Source of the DNA: Oscheius onirici
Taxonomy: Eukaryota > Nematoda > Chromadorea > Rhabditida > Rhabditidae
DNA: 64,000 bases
NCBI GenBank assembly: GCA_932521025.1
Contig: OW051473.1
Span: forward strand, 2,232,001-2,296,000
Reading direction: 5' to 3'
How positions within the stretch are numbered: the first letter of the stretch is position 1; each line of letters opens with the position of its first letter. Position numbers and translations under genes: made by a program. The notes under the pieces were generated by a model. The model saw nothing but the letters and a program-made list of their open reading frames with translations, did not search any database and was not told the origin of the DNA. Shown in pieces: positions 24,801 to 34,988 of this stretch.

Positions 24801-25042
24801 TGAGTTCCGAAGAGACTCATGGGCTGCACGTGCTTAACTTTTCGAAAAGCTGCTTAGACTTTTCTTGAAAAGCCTTTACTCCGTAGCAAGCTACTACCAA
24901 TTTACCGACCTCGGAAGGATGGAATCCTTCGTTGGACCGAAGCAGGGTTTTGAGCTTGGGACCCTTTAGACTGACGCGGCGTCATCTCGCATCAAAGTGA
25001 ATACAAAGTATTTAAGTTTACCTGGTTCCAGTTGTTGTCCAT
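12867..25042 (-). CDS. Very large, mostly disordered nuclear protein with RGG, AT-hook, Lys/Glu and acidic regions
   Basis: A chain of about 25 exons keeps frame from ATG 25042 (MDNNWNQ) to at least 12960 and encodes well over 2,500 residues. In order: a Gln/Met/Pro-rich N terminus with RGG-type repeats (23.64-24.05 kb); a short ordered-looking segment (MLRTLRESFRTEAPQHMRKN, ENEIAIFCKHYAVVNKLRTE) at 22.04-22.36 kb; Arg/Gly tracts with an AT-hook-like GRPRG at 21.5 kb; Ser-rich SR-like stretches; a long Lys/Glu helix (19.27-19.75 kb); and acidic regions with a second AT-hook (KRKRGRPRKN, about 16.79 kb). The rest is acidic and serine-rich with basic patches. It is probably a chromatin or transcription scaffold, but I do not recognise it. 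If the donor at 12959 is not used, the gene stops at 12869-12867; otherwise it continues into the AT-hook exons at 12.6-10.85 kb. A GA dinucleotide tract lies upstream of the start at 25118-25136. Confidence 0.7.
17262..17390 (-). repeat. Direct tandem duplication inside the large nuclear gene
   Basis: Two copies of a coding unit that begins GCTTGTTCCTCAGCCCAA and ends CTCGTCAAGCTCTGCTCT on the plus strand. The encoded unit is RAELDEPTVQ followed by two variable residues and WAEEQ. The copies differ at only a few bases and keep frame, so this is a recent in-frame duplication within a disordered acidic region. Confidence 0.85.
24760..25010. repeat. Possible dispersed repeat in the first intron of the large gene
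   Basis: This 280-nt intron is longer than its neighbours and contains phrases such as GACCTCGGAAGGATGGAATC and a palindromic GACGCGGCGTC that look like repeat rather than unique intron sequence. I see no second copy in the window, so the call is weak. Confidence 0.25.
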
Positions 25043-25117
25043 AGTATTTGTGTTCTCTGCACAGTTGAGATGACTAGAACATCTGAATTGATACGGGAAG
25101 TTCATCAGAAGCACAGC

Positions 25118-25136
25118 AGAGAGAGAGAGAGAGAGA
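25118..25136. repeat. GA dinucleotide microsatellite upstream of the large gene
   Basis: A run of GA repeats about 75-95 bp upstream of the predicted start codon of the large minus-strand gene. GAGA-type tracts are common in metazoan promoters. Whether this one is functional is inference. Confidence 0.6.
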
Positions 25137-26443
25137 AGAGCGACGACAGCCGCGATGCGTACGCTGCTCGCGTGAAAAAGTTAACAAAATCAATGGCAGC
25201 CAATTAAAGAACTTTTCCTTTTTCTTCACAAGAAAATGTCGCCGTGGCATTCTTATTTGTTACTAGCTGAAAATTTTCCAGAAAATTAATTCAGCTATGG
25301 TCAAAATTGATTTGCACTTTAGAAGTTTTTGCAATGCGCAAAAAAATGCAAGTGCGCAGAAAAGCTAGCTTGTTAGGTAACTTTGTACTTGCTGGCTGAC
25401 CTCTGCCTATTGATTACCAAAAGTGGGCCACGTCAGGATATAGCTGCTTGCCCAAATTTGTGATATTAGCTGTGTTTTTGATAGGGTGAGGATATGAGAA
25501 ACAAAGAATATCGTGAAAAGTATAGCAACAAGTTGGTTGAACTAGATATTCTGGCAAGAAAACAAGTTCAAACTTCATAAAGAAGAATTAAAGCGCTCGG
25601 GATTAACAAGATCAAAAAGATATGCTAAATGACGATTTCTTGATATTTCTAATCCTGAGACTAGCTTTGTAATAAAATGAGGATAAAAAAATAATGAAAG
25701 TAATATCTTTTGCCAGAATAAAACTCAAGAACCTAATCTGTTGCTTAGGAGAGAGCCGTTTGTTGATTTTAAAACGCTGTTATCCCTTTTTTCTTAGATT
25801 CTCTCTAGCAGTGTGCACGTCAGTTGCCAAAAATTTTATCCAAAATTACAGCCACAGATTCAAACAAACCTTAAAAGGCTGAAATTCTGTCTCTACAGTA
25901 GTCTGTTATCGACCGGTGACCACACACGCCAGGCCGATTCGAATAAGTCAGCGAGCGGTCTGCGCGCGGTCGGGAGTGCTAATTGCCTTTGTTTTAACAT
26001 GTAATGTGCAAAAAAAAAGTGCAAAAAAAAAAGAAAAAACAAAATTCACGAAGGAAATACATGGCTAACACGCAGAAATGTGTAAGAAAAAGTTATAGTT
26101 TGGAAGGATTGAGGTTTTTAATGTTTGGCCCGCAGGAGTCTCGAAGCGAAAACAAGTATCTACATTTTAGACCTCCAGCATCTAGGTCCGCAGTCTCTGA
26201 TAGGTCATGCAAATTGTTTTCGCATTTTTCACCCATAGACATTACCAAAACGCGAGTTTAAAAAAATTAAAAAAACCCACCAGCTATCAGCAAAATCAAA
26301 ATCCTTTTCCCGGTATTGGAAGCGCTCTGAAGTCACGGATAACAAGTTCAAGAAAATAAGCAACAACTCATTTTTACAGCAAGAGTTTCGACGAGATTTG
26401 CACAGGTTGTAAAACTAAACACCACAAGACGACTTGTTATGAC

Positions 26444-26515
26444 CAGGGATGGCAAACCTGCTGTTTGCAACCAACCTGGCCGGCGCTACTTTTTCGGCCA
26501 GGTTTGCCATCTCTG
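26444..26515. mobile_element. hAT-like MITE (hairpin with 8-bp target duplication)
   Basis: The ends are CAGGGATGGCAAACCTG and, inverted, CAGAGATGGCAAACCTG, so the terminal inverted repeats match at 16 of 17 positions. The flanking 8-mers are TTATGACC (26437-26444) and TTACGACC (26516-26523), matching at 7 of 8. An 8-bp target duplication and CAGRG termini fit the hAT superfamily. About 35 nt separate the arms, too little for coding capacity. Confidence 0.6.
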
Positions 26516-27449
26516 TTACGACCAGGCTAAAAAAGACAAGTGAAAAACCGTTATGTGATAGTTGCTGCAACAGTTGTCCTATGCTGCTGGTCTTGACAGC
26601 AAAAGGTCACCAAGGAGGTGTAGAGACAGTGGGAGTCCAAACTGTCTAGCACTCCACCTCTCCAGAGAACAGTTGCGGAGGTAAGAGAAGATCAAAGAAA
26701 GGGAAGGTGAAAAGACGAAATGAATGAGAAGACAACTTCTAATGATCTATATCGGTTGTTGAAAACATGGAGGTCATTACCACAATTTTACTATCAGAAT
26801 CAGTCCTATACAATTTGCTAGAGACATGTCAAGAGTACACTGGAGGTTCGAAATCTCCTTTCTAGAACAGAATGGTTCAACTTTAACAATGATGATACCT
26901 GAGCTAACCGTCCGGATGGCTGGTGTAAGTGTAATCAAAGCCGAATATAGCCGAGGAACACGAGACCATCGGTACCCTTTTGATTGTCTCAATTTGTGAT
27001 AGTGAAAAACTCTAATGTTCTACGATCCTGGTTGCAATGTTTCACCATGTTTGGTCCTGGCTACGTGTGACTTTTTGACCATCACGTACAGTTTTTCCAT
27101 TATAACTGCCTTGTTTTCAAAAAAGAGTTCCAAAGCAGGGTCTTCAATCTACCGTTCTGGCCTTCCTCCTCGTCCATTCAGTGAGCTTTTTTGTCCACCT
27201 CTTCGATTCCGTTGGAGTGATTTCTACAGAAAGTATATTCTCCAGCAGTCAACGTAAAAATACTCTCTATATTGCGAATAGACTATATAAATGACCGTTT
27301 ACGACGAATAGCAGAAACAACTACATGCGCTATGCTCTTAAGTGTCTGGTTTAGAACGCCGCTCTAATCACAGCTGAAAAGTGTGCATCGTTTGAAAACT
27401 CTACTAATCATCCATTCTGTTAAAGTTCTAACTTATCGAAAAACATTAG

Positions 27450-27565
27450 CGTGGGATCGAAGCCGCTATACTCGGGCGACGACCTGCGCGCTGGCACTGC
27501 GCCAAGAATACAAGTGCGTTTTGGTAAAGTCCGCAGTAGATACGACGCTAGACGTTGGTTCCCCT
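27450..27565 (-). mobile_element. tRNA-derived SINE copy
   Basis: Minus strand shows TTGGCGCAGTGCCAGCGCGC (A-box like), then GGCTTCGATCCC (B-box like). The plus-strand segment CTGGCACTGCGCCA...CAAGTGC...TAAAGT...GATACGACGCT matches the copy at 2770-2843 closely over about 70 nt. The body is tRNA-like but does not fold into a cloverleaf. Confidence 0.6.
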
Positions 27566-28149
27566 ATTTGTTTTCATTTATTACGTTTCCTCTTTCTTCA
27601 AAATTTCTTGAAATATGTTTTCAGACCCATACCCGAAACATTTCTCCGAGATGCTTCGAATGTTTCCAGTTTACAGCTAATAGGGAACCTTAGTAGAGTA
27701 TAAGTGATTTATGTAGCAAATTGTAAGAGCAATTTTCAGTTTTTGCCGATGAAGAGAATGACAACCTTTCTGACAAAAGATTCTGAATCGTAATCAACTC
27801 TGAAGAGTAACATTGAACAATAGTACGATCTGCGTATTTGATAATTTTGTTGAATTAATGAAAACGTTATGAAGATGTTGAAATAAAAAAGATATCTGTG
27901 ATTGTCCATGACGTAATCTTAATGTGTTTTACGCATTCAGATATTCGACCAGCGTATTCTTCTCACGGCAAATCATCTACAGTTCCTGAGCTTGGCTCAA
28001 CTCCAGAGTTTACCAATAAAATATATAGGATGAATGGAATTTGTGGCGAGATCAGCACATCGATACTCTGCATACCTCCTTTGTAAAATTAAGCTATACA
28101 AGATTGGAAACGCCCTTCCAGGGCTCAAGTAGAAATTCATGAGTCCGCC

Positions 28150-28620
28150 CTGTCACGGAGCCCTAGTTGCGGTTTTCTTTTCATTCCTCCTTTGTTACTC
28201 TCCTCCAGTCACTCTCCCTGACCCTTAAAAAATCCTATAGAAATTATGTTTGAACCCACTCCCTCCCAAGCCTAATTTCAAAATTTAATTTTAATTCTCG
28301 ACACATTCTCTCTGTCCACTCCTGCACTCTTCAATGTGTTCTTTCCTTCCCGGTTTTCTCTTATCCCTGTCCGTTGCTATCTGTTTTCCTTCTCTACTAT
28401 TTATGTTGTCCCCATCGTCATCTCCTCTTTCTTCTGTCCAATTTTCCCTCCTGTCGTCCCCCTATCCCTTCGTGTAATTTCCGTGTACATATTCTTCCCT
28501 CTTGATCTCCCTGTCCCTATTTCCACGTGCTCCTTTTATCCTATAACCCTGTTCTCCAGCAGTGATATCGCCCCGTTGGAGCTAAAGTTATAGTAGAAAC
28601 CCCCTTAAACGCTTTCCCGA
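28150..28620. other. Pyrimidine-rich (C+T) tract on the plus strand
   Basis: Nearly 450 nt dominated by TCC, TTCC and CTCC words on the plus strand, with short interruptions. One 85-codon open frame (28336-28593) exists, but its composition simply reflects the C+T bias. Such tracts can form triplex or other non-B structures. No gene is called. Confidence 0.5.
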
Positions 28621-29138
28621 TTTTCTAACCCGCACTTGATTCTCTACTGTCTGGAAACTCCCCAGTTAAAGATAATCCACATAAGTCCACACACTTGCAA
28701 CTTGACTTGTCGTGACCTGTTTAAACTCCCGATGCAATCGGATCTTCACAAATCTCCCACAATTATTGCCAATTAGTGCTTCAGACAGACACATAGAGAC
28801 GCGAGAGCAATTTAAAATAGCTATATTTTTAATCAAAATGAGAATCGCGTGCGTGTTTTGATAGATAGGAGGTCATCTTGAGTCTGGTCTTTCCGGCGCC
28901 ATTCTAGAGTCTAGACACCATTAAGTAAAAATGATGAGGGAACATTAATTCTGTCAGAAACTTATCACGGAGGCATTGCGAGTCTGCCATTTATTTTCTT
29001 CCGTTCTGTGTTCATTATAGCTACGAGCGCTCATTTGTCTCTTTTTACCTACATTACATCCTGTCGCTCAACAAATGTCTGATACTGCCCTCCCGGCAGT
29101 TCTTTTTGTTCTAATCTCCCTATTCAAAGCTTCTTCAG

Positions 29139-30690
29139 ATGAATCCAGTAAAGCTGTTGTTGCTTCAATTGATAATTTCCTCCTACTTCTTGCTATCGAC
29201 AAGAGCAAATGAAGTGTTAAACAGTAAGAGAATATATGTCTTTTACGTATATAGGTTTGGACACCGCGAAGAACTCGAAGCAAGCGGGTTCGGTGCTTGA
29301 GAAACAGAAATATTGGTACATATTTTGAGTGTTTCGGAACATGTAGTGAATTAGAAATGCAGCATGTGTGGCAATTTAACGAGCAGATACATAGCATAGA
29401 AAACCTACGATGATTAAGAGATCTTTTAGACCTAGAAACTACCACAACTTACCAGCCTCCATTGTATGCTGAAGTCTCAACCACGGACAATTTGGACCAA
29501 GCCAATGCAACTACTGTTCCTATGGAAAACAAAGACCTGGGCAGACTGCATTCTCCTCCAACAGCTGACAAAGTTTTTGAAGAAGGTATATTCATTCAGC
29601 ATGTAAATACACATCTACTTCCAGAGAATAGACTTGATGCTAATCCGTTCGTAAAACCCATTCGCGTTGACGAATACAACAGGTACAAAGAAGCCCGTTA
29701 TCCCGACCGCTATCGTTATTTCGATAAAAGACCATATGGTTTCTTGATGTCCAGCTTTTGAAAAACCTTAACGTTCAGACTCAGCTGAAGAAGATCATCA
29801 AGCACTAGAAACTGCTCTTGAGAAACAGGCTGAAGAGAAGGATGACCGCCAATACGACTCTACCACCGAATCAGAAGAACGTGAATGTTTCTCTGGGTTT
29901 CAAAAAGTAATGTGTGTTTAGAAGAAGACCGAGAGTTTGAAGCAAATCTAACGACAGCAGCCCCAATTTCTTCAATCATTCGAAACGACACTCTTGTTGA
30001 ACTTGTCAAAAGTTTGCTCTCACTTTGTTGTTACTTTCATATTTTTAGAAAAGGAAGCGTTTCTTTCCGCAGTCCTTGACAGCTACCTAGCATCGATGGA
30101 GGAAGAACTTCTGTATACAACGAATGATCCAGTCAGTGCTTGTCCGGCTCATGGCTGGAGTTTTTATCAAGAAGCGTGCTACTTTGTAATGTTTTTGCCT
30201 TCTTTCATCATGTGTAATTTAGTACTGGGCTGGAAGTGTAACAGGGCACGAGATGGATGATCACTGTAGAAACTTTGATGAAAGAGCGGTAGCAGTGTCC
30301 ATTTCGACGGCTGGAGAACAGGACTTTGTTGCAGGCTCGTTTTTAAACTTCTACACAATGATTTTTCAGCCTTATTCTTTGGAAGCATGGAATATCCTCG
30401 TCTTGGAATCAACCAGGCGCTTATTAAACATGCCACTGCTGGAAGCGACGTCCGATTTTGTCGACCTGAACGAGAAGTTCGGAGCAACTTGTGCTTCACG
30501 GTATTTTTCAGTATTTCCTTCAATTTTCCAACTTAAGCTCAACACGTTAATTGGGTCTAATAACAAAAAGGGAAACCATGGATATATGCTTCCATCGTGT
30601 ATTCATCAGCATCGATGTGGAGCCATTTTTCCAGGAATTGCGTGTAAAGTGGATCTCACGAAGAGGGACTCGAATGTAACCTTCATTTGA
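29139..30690 (+). CDS. Secreted C-type lectin domain protein
   Basis: The ATG at 29139 directly follows an acceptor-like TTCTTCAG, and its exon gives a signal peptide (KLLLLQLIISSYFLLSTRA). Later exons encode a Thr/Glu-rich linker (ETTTTYQPPLYAEVSTTDN), a charged Tyr/Arg segment (YKEARYPDRYRYFDKRPY) and an acidic region. The C-type lectin-like domain follows, starting CPAHGWSFYQEACYF and continuing through CRNFDERAVAVSISTAGEQD to a closing IACKV. It stops at 30688-30690, with AATAAA at 30745. Canonical Ca2+ and sugar-binding motifs (EPN or QPD with WND) are not evident, so carbohydrate binding is uncertain. The junction near 30335-30369 needs a GC donor to stay open. The last third of the domain is the least certain part of the model. 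Confidence 0.65.
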
Positions 30691-31237
30691 CACAGAGTTC
30701 TTGACATTTAAAATAATCAAGTCTGCAGATTAATTTGTTAAACCAATAAACTATGCGTTTTGTTGTGTTTTGCCTTCGCCACCTTGTGTCAGTTGCTGCT
30801 GGGTCAACGTGTGTAACATTGCGACACTTCTTGAGATCTGAAATGTGGCTTTAGAGGAAAGGTCATTGAGGGATTATCTTGATCGCGACGGCTTTTCTTG
30901 AAGTCATAGATCAATGGGTCGAATTTAAAATGCGGAGCTGCCAGTAAAAAACTGACTTTCTCGGATGTGCAGTTCAACAGATTAAGAATCTTTTACACTA
31001 GCTCTCAACTTTTTCACTTTTTCTTAGACTTCTGTTCGAACACGGAACTGTTTGATGGCAACAAAATACGTGTAACAGGAAACACCGTTTGCTCAAGGGT
31101 CAAACAGCAGTTAGACTGAGTGATAGGCGGACATAGAGCTGCGAAAAACGTTGTTGCTACGCAGCTGATCCCGGTTCCCCTTTTTACTCACTTTTAACTT
31201 CTACTACTTGTTCCGCGTGAGGATTTTTCAAATTAAG

Positions 31238-33581
31238 GCGGAGTTTCAAAATGTTTACTGCACTACAAAGAGTGGAAACTAAAACTTTTTCTCATTGCCT
31301 TTCTTTCCTCTACCAGTATTCTGACTTTTTTATTGTTCTCTCCTTTTCGACGTCGCAAAACCATCGTGAACCTTACCAAACTCCTTTGCCTGTTTAAACC
31401 CTTTGCAGAAAAAATAAGTAAACCTTTTTACACTGTGTCAAATCGCTGACTGTTTTTTGGTTGAACAGTCAGCGATTTGACTAGCCTTTTCATGTTGCAA
31501 CGAGAGGCAGCCTCCGTCAGATAGCGAAGCTTTCTTTTTTTCTTGTTAACTTGGAAAACCTTTTTTGAAGTTTCTGTTTATAGAACAACAACTTGCAAGG
31601 AACAAAGCTGTACTTTCACGAAATGCAGAGACGTAGTTCGAAGTACGATCTTATCGTTCTGTAAATGTTCGAGTTTTTAGCTATTGGGAAAGGAAGTTCG
31701 ATTCACGCGCTACATCGGACTATTTGCATGAAACGTTAAACCATCTCGAATATCAGGAAGAATATGAACTAAACCCTGCAAATCTAAACTTCGAACCTGA
31801 AAACATCGTGAGTTCGCATATCAGAGCTATAAGTTTGGCCAGCGGCTTTTCTAAGAGTTGGTTCGATTTTTATTTAGATTTTGTTCAGAACCTTGTGCCA
31901 AAAGCGGTGAAAATCTTAAAATTTCCAGCTGGGACAAGGATACTATGGCGTTGTCAAAGAAGCCGTACTGAACGTCTCTCAACAATGGAAAAAGAAGGGG
32001 CTTTGTTCGAAACTCAGGATTTCTAAAGAAAAGCATATTAGCGTAGCAGTCAAAGGTAAGTGAAAAGGTTATTGTCGGAAGTCATGCTCGACGATAGACT
32101 TACAGCATCAAACTTTTGTTTTTTTGCACTTTAATTAACGGTTTCAGTTGCGCAGACGGAGCTAGAAGAAAATTTGGACATTGCACAAAAAATGCTATAC
32201 GAAGAACTAAAAATTATGTGTGCCGTCGGTCAGCATCCCAACATTGTGACTCTTGTTGGAGCAGTTACACATGTCGAGTCAGTTTGTTTAATCCTCTGAA
32301 AAGTTACTTTTTTTTAGCAAACTATTCGTAGTCGTCGAAAAATGCGGAAACTGCAACTTGCTCAAGTATCTACAGGAGCATAAACATTTGTTTCATCCCC
32401 AGGCAAAAGAGCCCGCTCCTGTTCCTCATGTTGTGAATGACAATGGATACCTCGTTCCGAACTCTCCAATTTCTGATTCGTTTTTGGTTTGATTTCTACC
32501 TGTTTAGTACTGTGAGGGTTCAGTCTTCAACGCTTCTTAACTACGAGCAACCTGACACTAAAACTTTGGAAACAAAGCTGACTATCTCTCATCTACTGTC
32601 GTATGCTTGGCAAGTGGCAAAAGGAATGGAACATCTCTCGTCGAGCAAGGTATTTTTTTTTAATTTTTTTAATGTCCATTTTCAGTGTGTCCACAGAGAC
32701 TTGGCTGCCCGCAACATTCTTATTGGTCCAAATGGCATTTGTAAGGTCACGGACTTTGGAATGGCAAGAAACATTGTGGAGCGAGAATATTACAGGTTAG
32801 AGCTTTAAGAGGCAGTCAAGAAACTGCTCTTTTTAGACTCAAAAGCCGCTATCCGCTGCCGGCTCGTTGGATCGCCCCCGAAGCTCTGGAAAAGGCTACT
32901 GTGCAAGTAACGTGTTAAATTGCGATTTTGTAAAAGTATTTTCAGTCCGATGTATGGTCGTATGGAATACTCCTTTACGAGGTCTTGCATTCTTTCACCC
33001 TATAACACCGCTTCAGATATTCACTCTTGGTGGCTTGCCGTACGATGGAATCTGTGCAAAAGATGTCTTTGATCGAGTACAAAAGGGCGAAAGGAATATC
33101 AAGCCTGCTCTTGCACACGAAAAGATGTAAGCTGATGAAGTAGCGTCAAAAACTGTTTTAGATACACGTTCATGATGAAGTGCTGGTCAATCTGCACTTC
33201 AGAAAGACCTTCATTCAGTGACGCTGTCAGACTGATGGAGGATCATTTGAATCAGAGCTCAAAACAAGTAAAAACACAAAGTATTGGTCTTAACTCAGTT
33301 TTAGTTCTACGAAAAGACTGTTGCAACCATTGAGCAAGAATCGAAGAATCAACAACATTTGGCCGAACTTCGCAAACAAGCAAAACCGAAGCATTCCGGT
33401 TTGCGGCATTGCAATGTGTATTGCTGTGTAAGAATAATAATTTTCAATGAGGAGCAGTTTTTAGAGCAGTGCAAACGCTGAGAATGAGAATCAACAGGGC
33501 TGTTCCAAAACCTTGGCTGAAGCTTTCAATCCTGAGGATTCCATGGACTGGCAACCGATAGAGGGTGCCATGACCTGCTAA
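31238..33581 (+). CDS. Receptor tyrosine kinase 1, KIN-16-like (5' end unresolved)
   Basis: The kinase is complete. The glycine loop is [14 protein letters not shown], the ATP lysine VAVK, the helix-C region [14 protein letters not shown], an insert lies after the hinge, and the catalytic loop is HRDLAARN. Then come DFG ([16 protein letters not shown]), the APE motif in [27 protein letters not shown] and a C-lobe ending [12 protein letters not shown]. The tail ends [12 protein letters not shown] (stop 33579-33581), with AATAAA at 33591. Phase-consistent exons upstream give a juxtamembrane [20 protein letters not shown] (31584-31632 and 31681 on) and, more tentatively, a membrane span plus RRRK from 31238. 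The ectodomain and start codon were not found. The lectin gene just upstream ends with a stop and poly(A) signal, so I do not join the two. All catalytic residues are present, so the kinase should be active. Confidence 0.82.
31437..31481. repeat. Perfect 18-bp inverted repeat with 9-nt loop
   Basis: Arms GTCAAATCGCTGACTGTT and AACAGTCAGCGATTTGAC pair perfectly around TTTTGGTTG. It lies in what I model as an intron of receptor kinase 1 (31418-31583). Confidence 0.85.
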
Positions 33582-33848
33582 TTTCTTTGCAATAAAGAGT
33601 TTTCCGGAAACTTCTTGTTCAACTGTATGTATCAAGGATTTGAATGATTCTGGAAGACTTTAGTGTTTGAAATTGTTTCAACAATATGAGGAACTTGCTT
33701 CATATCAAATCAAAATGGACCCACTTTTACGATTGTTTGCCATCGATGAGCTATTGACGACTTGAATATTTGACAGGTGACAGAAGCGCCTGTTTTTTCT
33801 TTGCCACGATTTTGAACACATGGGTGGGGCACTGCATCTCTATACTTG

Positions 33849-34368
33849 ATGGTATTCTTTTGCCTGCTAATCATTTTTGCTCCGAGAACAAAAACTCTGC
33901 CTCTTTTCTCAACAGATCCAGCAACTGACTATGAGTATAAAGAAGCTCCTGATTACGTCCATATTCCTGTTCCCGGTGGTGAAGAAATTTTGCTAGATGA
34001 CGGTAAATTATGATCTAACTTCAATAATTCAATTTTAGAAAGCGTAAAAGTGGTGTCGTATGTTTCCGATACTGGAATAGTGTACGAAGATGACGAAGGG
34101 GAAAGCCCTACACAGGAATCAGTTGAAGAAATTCTTTTGGAAGATGGCGAGTTTTCCGATATAAATTTTACATAAACTTTCTAGGCTCATCCAAGTTCTT
34201 CCAACTCGTTAGTGATGATGGGATGTTGTATGATGAAATGGATTCAGATGGTATGAAATAATTAAATGTTTGTCAACTGTTTAAGGAAAACTTACCAGCG
34301 AGGAGTCCAGTGAAGGATCAGCAGTCTACTACATAGAGCTAGAAGAAGAGCAAGCTGATGAGTTTTAA
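33849..34368 (+). CDS. Small secreted acidic protein, unknown function
   Basis: The ATG at 33849 gives a signal peptide (MVFFCLLIIFAPRTKTLP). The mature chain is strongly acidic, with repeated short motifs of the type EEILLDD/EEILLED and DxGxxYxD/E (SDTGIVYEDDEG, SDDGMLYDEMDSDG), ending EEEQADEF. Exons 1-2 join across GTAAAT...TTTTAG. The next junction works only with a GC donor (34147-34184, GCGAGT...TTCTAG); without it translation stops at 34173-34175. The last intron is canonical. A poly(A) signal AATAAA follows near 34432. I do not recognise the family. The regular acidic repeats could bind Ca2+ or mineral, but that is speculation. Confidence 0.55.
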
Positions 34369-34988
34369 ATGAATTGACTGGAGAAGAACTTTAGCAGATG
34401 AGAGGACAATTTGTAATTGTCGAATGCCCACAATAAAAGCCATAAAATAATGTTTTGATGCAGTTTGCAAATTACAGGAGGACAGCTTCAAAAAGAACAA
34501 GCTGGTAATAAAGTTTCTGGTATCACATTTTCCAACATAAACTTCAACACAGTTCAAACATCCACAACCTCTGGTTCGTCTGAACTGAAAAAAAACAATA
34601 TTTATGTTGTTTTTCTTTGACACGATTACTGTTGTCGCTAACATCAGAAAACGTCATAATCAACATTCTTGTAATTTTTCGCTTGTTTTAAGAACTTTTA
34701 TAGATATTAAGCTTAATGAAAAATGTGTACGATATTTCGCATAAAACACTACTCCCCCTGATATAGCACACTTGGCCTTGAACTTTAGTGAGCCGTCTGA
34801 TCTCATCAACACCATCGTCGAAACCTTCCGCATTAGTTTCTCTGTAAACAGGTTGAACCTTATAAGTCTTCATGGAAAACAACAATCGCATGCTTTCAAT
34901 GCATTCAACGCATGCTTGTTTCCTAAAATCATACAGCTCTGATTTCACCGACTTTTGCGTTGTTGCTACTTTATCAGAACATTAAGAC

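Larger units (their letters stand above)
25043..29138. other. Gene-poor interval between the large gene and the first C-type lectin
   Basis: No protein family is recognisable on either strand. The interval holds the GA tract, a hAT-like mini-element (26444-26515), a SINE copy (about 27450-27565) and a pyrimidine-rich tract (about 28150-28620). The divergent genes on each side suggest that it carries both promoters. Confidence 0.5.

Noticed and set aside
10851-25042. Identification of the giant gene as the cohesin loader Nipped-B/SCC2
   Set aside because: A disordered Q-rich N terminus is shared, but the long HEAT-repeat C terminus of that family is absent here.
28336-28593. 85-codon hydrophobic open frame
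   Set aside because: Composition is fully explained by the C+T-rich tract, and there is no upstream acceptor or similarity.
32603-32800. Alternative plus-strand frames over receptor kinase 1
   Set aside because: They are shadows of the kinase exons, which carry HRDLAARN and DFG in another frame.
29139-33581. A single lectin-kinase receptor joining the first C-type lectin to receptor kinase 1
   Set aside because: The lectin frame ends in a stop followed by AATAAA at 30745, and no donor bypasses the stop convincingly.
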